Assembly (NCBI GenBank): GCA_020002185.1
Contig: CM034531.1
Span: 83,822,183 to 83,886,182, forward strand
Length of the DNA stretch: 64,000 nt
Reading direction: 5' to 3'
DNA from: Paraescarpia echinospica
Taxonomy: Eukaryota; Annelida; Polychaeta; Sabellida; Siboglinidae
Part shown: piece after piece, positions 61,858 through 64,000 of the stretch
How positions within the stretch are numbered: the first letter of the stretch is position 1
How the letters are laid out: every line of letters begins with the position of its first letter
Translations under genes and position numbers: made by a program
Notes under the pieces: model-generated
Seen by the model: only the letters and a program-made list of their open reading frames with translations
Told to the model about the DNA's origin: nothing
Database searches by the model: none

Positions 61858-61975
61858 TGGAACAATGACGAATTCGCGTGTGCTCCACCTGCCAGTGGTC
61901 GAGGTGGCGGAAGTACTGCTTGAAGTTCCATCGACCGATCGCATAGAAGAAGCGGCTCCACAGGAAGTTGGCTAA
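61857..61975 (-). CDS. Coding-like exon of unknown gene abutting the array
   Basis: Read on the minus strand from 61,975, this stretch has strongly G/C-biased third codon positions and an aromatic- and histidine-rich peptide with FLWSRFFYAIGRWNFKQYF then HLDHWQVEH. It is preceded by a good acceptor-like sequence (ctgtactttcag, AG at 61,977-61,976) in phase 0. The frame is open upstream to 62,089 and open downstream into the array, where it becomes the basic minus-strand decamer LRRLTHRHFT, with no stop until about 60,638. I do not recognise the family. It may be a last exon truncated by the array, or an exon whose tail is made of repeat. Neither the acceptor nor the 3' end can be confirmed here. 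Confidence 0.4.
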
Positions 61976-62115
61976 CTGAAAGTACAGACACGGCTCCAGT
62001 ATACAGCTACACAGATGCGATTGATTCAAATATAAAGTGGAGGAAGAAGTGTGGGCACAGATTACATGTGTCTGGATTGTTTTATGCAATACAAGTATTT
62101 AAATATAACAACTAA

Positions 62116-62121
62116 TTTATT
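62116..62121 (-). promoter_or_regulatory. Poly(A) signal AATAAA, distal
   Basis: A second minus-strand AATAAA about 50 bp beyond the first. It could be an alternative signal for the same transcript. Confidence 0.4.
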
Positions 62122-62167
62122 GTACTTTTTTTGTCAGTATGTGTCCATGCCCTTTTGTTTCGCGTAT

Positions 62168-62173
62168 TTTATT
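62168..62173 (-). promoter_or_regulatory. Poly(A) signal AATAAA, proximal
   Basis: AATAAA on the minus strand about 175 bp downstream of the TAA stop at 62,350-62,348, a suitable place for 3' end formation of that gene. Confidence 0.5.
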
Positions 62174-62347
62174 TGTATAGTCTGAACTATATAACAGAAA
62201 CATTTTGAATTGATCCACAAGAAAAACCGGAGAACAGCAACAAGTATATAACCATGATGGATGCATGAACGAAATTAGGAAATTAACTTTCGCTAGCAGG
62301 GTAATGGTGATGAAATTGCCATCAAATACCTCTCGTTCCTCGGGACA

Positions 62348-62698
62348 TTATTCGTCGTGCCTGTGGTGCGAGGCAGCTGTCACCAGTGGCGCTATTAGTA
62401 GCGGCATCGACAGAGTCATAGCGACGGCAACGAGCACTGCATAGCAGACTAGCGTCATCTGGCGATCTTGCTGCACACACCAAGCGGCGTCGGTGATGTG
62501 AACGAAGCCGCCGCAAGCCTGGCCGTATGGCAATGAGGAGCAGGCCCTTGACGACGGCGAGGGCGCCCAGGAGCACGAACGTAGGGACGGAGTGCCGCAT
62601 GCTACACGCCGTCAGCAGGTGGAAGAGATGAAGAGGGACCGTAGAAGGTTGACGATAAGCACGGCGAAGATGAGGCCGACGACTACCAGTAGCCAAGC
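62348..62698 (-). pseudogene. Last exon of a multi-pass membrane protein, with compensating frameshifts
   Basis: A good acceptor (catatttattgtag) places the exon start at 62,698, in phase 0. The first frame gives a transmembrane segment (WLLVVVGLIFAVLIVNLL) and then meets TGA at 62,614-62,612. A second hydrophobic segment (FVLLGALAVVKGLLLIAI, about 62,579-62,526) lies in another frame with clear GC third-position bias. The first frame resumes near 62,530 with a loop (CGGFVHITDAAWCVQQDRQ) and a last membrane segment (about 62,458-62,385), ending at TAA 62,350-62,348. One missing base near the CCC run at 62,637-62,635 and one extra base near 62,530 would explain this; total length is unchanged (117 codons). 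Either pseudogene decay or uncorrected assembly indels. The family is not recognised. Confidence 0.5.
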
Positions 62699-63079
62699 CT
62701 ACAATAAATATGAAACAAATAATGACATATTGCACTAAAACACCTTTTGTAACGGAGATGTCGTTGTAGCGATGCAAAGAAGAATTGTGTTAGAATGTAT
62801 GTGCTATTAGTGGAAACACGCACGTGGGTATATATAGAAGTAGATATAAAATACGCATAACGTTGTGAGCAATCGATTTACCTACGTCTGATGTGAACCT
62901 TTAAACTGGTAAAAAAACGTAACGCGATCTGAATTTCGAAACAATAAAGGTGTTACTTTTATGGCGAGGTGTCGTCGATAATCCATGAAAGTTTGGCGCC
63001 CGATGTGCAATCCGTCTAGGAAGAAAACGTTAACGATGCCACATATACACATGCTAGCTCGGTTATAGTTAGATTTCAC
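62699..63079 (-). other. Probable intron of the membrane-protein gene
   Basis: Bounded by a strong donor (GAG then GTGAAA at 63,079-63,074) and the acceptor ending at 62,699; AT-rich; both junctions are phase 0. The upstream exon's frame stays open by chance to 62,882, where TAG is immediately followed by GTAAAT, a second donor-like site. I prefer the first donor because third-position GC bias and protein-like composition stop there. Confidence 0.5.
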
Positions 63080-63238
63080 CTCGTAGTCGGCGGCGGTGTT
63101 GACGTTGACAAAGGTGTCGCGGCCCGTCTTTTTCACTTCGGCAATTGCATCGTTGACGATCCACATCCGGTAAAAGCAAGTCGCTATGGCATCCACTATG
63201 AGCACCACTAGTAACCAGACAACGTACACCCAAATGTT
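63080..63238 (-). CDS. Internal exon of a multi-pass membrane protein
   Basis: A 159-bp exon (53 codons, both junctions phase 0). It encodes a transmembrane segment (WVYVVWLLVVLIVDAIATCF) followed by a polar loop (DAIAEVKKTGRDTFVNVNTA). The donor is strong (GAG then GTGAAA). The acceptor (gtacttgcag, AG at 63,240-63,239) has a weak pyrimidine tract, so the exon could instead extend left in frame as far as a TAA about 40 bp upstream. Joined to the exon at 62,698 it gives a protein of about four membrane spans. No start codon or 5' exon is visible, so the gene must begin further right than 63,240 or be incomplete. The two exons both begin with an xWLLVV membrane motif, which might reflect an old exon duplication. 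Confidence 0.45.
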
Positions 63239-63588
63239 CTGCAAGTACTCCAGCGGGCGCCCATAAATTAAAGTTTAAAGGAAGGTTCTGCTGGAATCAT
63301 GGTGTAATGAATCTGTTTTTGTTTTACACCACTGATACAACTACACCACTAACTTTAGAAGCTGTAAATCACTGAACGGCATAAAACACGCTTTATGACA
63401 ATATTTTAAAAGCTCCTAAAGTCGAGGTGTTTTCTTTGGAACTTTTCAAAACTTATTTCCCGCCACCTGGACCAGTGACCTTTCACCTCGGCTGCTACGT
63501 CAGTGGTGCTTGTACACTGGGCGCCATATTGTGTATTGACGTCGTACTGTACGCCGTGTTTTTACAGACTGACAGAGGAAATGCCGAA
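63239..63588. promoter_or_regulatory. Intergenic region upstream of the THAP gene, possible promoter
   Basis: AT-rich on the left, turning GC-richer toward the THAP start. It holds a cAMP-response-like element (TGACGTC, near 63,537), a related TACGTCA near 63,496, and gcgccatattg near 63,521, a YY1-like motif. A frame is open from 63,427 into the THAP sequence, but this part looks non-coding and lacks an ATG. A tttttacag just before the start could instead be a splice acceptor, in which case the true first exon lies upstream. Confidence 0.3.
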
Positions 63589-63923
63589 ATGCCTACTTGT
63601 TGTGCTCCAAATTGCAACAAAACAGAGAAAACGAACCAAGGTTCATCATTCTTTCGTCTACCATGGAACAACCCAGACAGATTGAAAGTTTGGCTTACAA
63701 AATTGAAACGTGTTCATCAACCCGCCGCACAAGCCCGGATATGCCAGGATCATTTCGAGGACAGATTGGTGGCAGTAGATCCAAAGTATTTAGTGGCACC
63801 AGATTTACATACGAGAAAAAACTGATATTGACGGACGATGCTGTTCCCAGTATATTTGAGCACACCAAGATAGAGAAAGCAACTTCATCGGAGGCAAGGA
63901 GCAGAAAACGACGCCGGATCGCG
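63589..63923 (+). CDS. THAP-domain protein, first or internal exon, with 1-bp deletion
   Basis: From ATG 63,589 the frame encodes a THAP zinc finger (C2CH, sequence-specific DNA binding, nuclear). Zinc ligands are C4, C9, C52 and H55; also visible are the FFRLP motif, W35 in the helix and F56 directly after the histidine. In this frame a TGA ends the protein after 78 codons (63,823-63,825). The diagnostic AVPSIF end of the THAP domain is present at 63,840-63,857 but one frame over, so a base is missing, most likely in the short G run at 63,795-63,796. The shifted frame continues with a basic KRRR stretch, a possible nuclear signal, up to a donor-like GCG/GTGGGT at 63,923. An upstream ATG at 63,581 is out of frame. 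THAP domains occur in cellular regulators and P-element-type transposases; this fragment cannot decide which. Either pseudogene or sequencing error. Confidence 0.75.
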
Positions 63924-64000
63924 GTGGGTATATTTCATACATGTCAACCTGTGAGGATCCAAATGACTGAATCTTTTTCCACTCGACGTCGCACGTGCGC
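63924..64000 (+). other. Probable intron start after the THAP exon
   Basis: Begins with the donor-like GTGGGT and becomes less coding-like. It is cut off by the window end, so the acceptor and the following exon are not seen. Confidence 0.4.

Larger units (their letters stand above)
61976..62347. other. AT-rich flank between array and membrane-protein gene
   Basis: Non-repetitive, AT-rich sequence with no convincing coding frame except a weak upstream extension (to 62,089) of the frame at 61,857-61,975. It probably contains the 3' untranslated region of the minus-strand gene to its right, including two poly(A) signals. Confidence 0.5.

Noticed and set aside
61226..61975. Plus-strand C-terminal exon ending at TAA 61,973-61,975
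   Set aside because: The unique part has coding-like third-position bias only on the opposite strand, so the plus reading is most likely antisense shadow.
62703..62708. Plus-strand AATAAA near 62,703 (and another near 62,943)
   Set aside because: No plus-strand coding region ends upstream of them; they lie in the probable intron of the minus-strand gene.
62882..63079. Extension of the membrane-protein exon to the TAG at 62,884-62,882
   Set aside because: Composition changes to AT-rich, non-coding-like after the strong donor at 63,079, and phase 0 at that donor joins cleanly to the exon at 62,698.
63427..63588. N-terminal extension of the THAP protein
   Set aside because: No ATG in this frame, composition not protein-like, and THAP domains normally start within a few residues of the initiator methionine, which fits ATG 63,589.

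Overview
This is a eukaryotic window, almost certainly animal. A THAP zinc-finger exon, spliced-looking exons with GC-rich third codon positions in AT-rich flanks, and AATAAA signals all fit an arthropod; a tick-like chelicerate is my guess, but the sequence alone does not prove it. Nothing here is bacterial: there are no operons, ribosome-binding sites or CRISPR spacers.

About 97% of the window (1 to ~61,857) is one tandem array of a 30-bp monomer that runs off the left edge. In the plus direction the monomer reads GETSQGEVSV (type A) or [G/S]ETPQSSASV (type B). Type A carries the 12-bp perfect palindrome TGAGACGTCTCA. The array is hierarchical: 30-bp monomers, loose A/B 60-bp dimers, modules of 0.5 to 2.1 kb, and a ~7.5-kb higher-order repeat. 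Local higher-order periods differ by sector: 1,140 to 1,200 bp (3.8-6.1 kb), 1,110 bp (8.3-14 kb), a 2,428-bp spaced duplication (14-18 kb), 1,770 bp (40.7-43.5 kb), and 7,560/7,470 bp (44.9-60.0 kb). Two or three scrambled patches and a 1,000-N gap (26,830-27,829) interrupt it.

Four of the six frames of the consensus have no stop, and 30 is divisible by 3, so very long open frames on both strands are expected and are not evidence of coding. The plus frame is broken by about thirty stops between 28 and 61 kb, and the same stop-bearing monomers recur in every higher-order copy. I read the array as satellite DNA, possibly grown from a coding minisatellite, rather than as one giant gene. One fact does not fit neutral decay: from 29.0 to 59.9 kb all 22 module markers keep exactly the same 30-bp register.

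The right 2.1 kb is unique sequence. A stretch on the minus strand (61,857-61,975) looks strongly coding and runs in frame into the array. Next come two minus-strand exons of an unrecognised multi-pass membrane protein (63,080-63,238 and 62,348-62,698), the second broken by compensating frameshifts, with AATAAA signals downstream. Last is a plus-strand THAP-domain exon (63,589-63,923) carrying a 1-bp deletion. I see no functional link between these genes and the array beyond adjacency.
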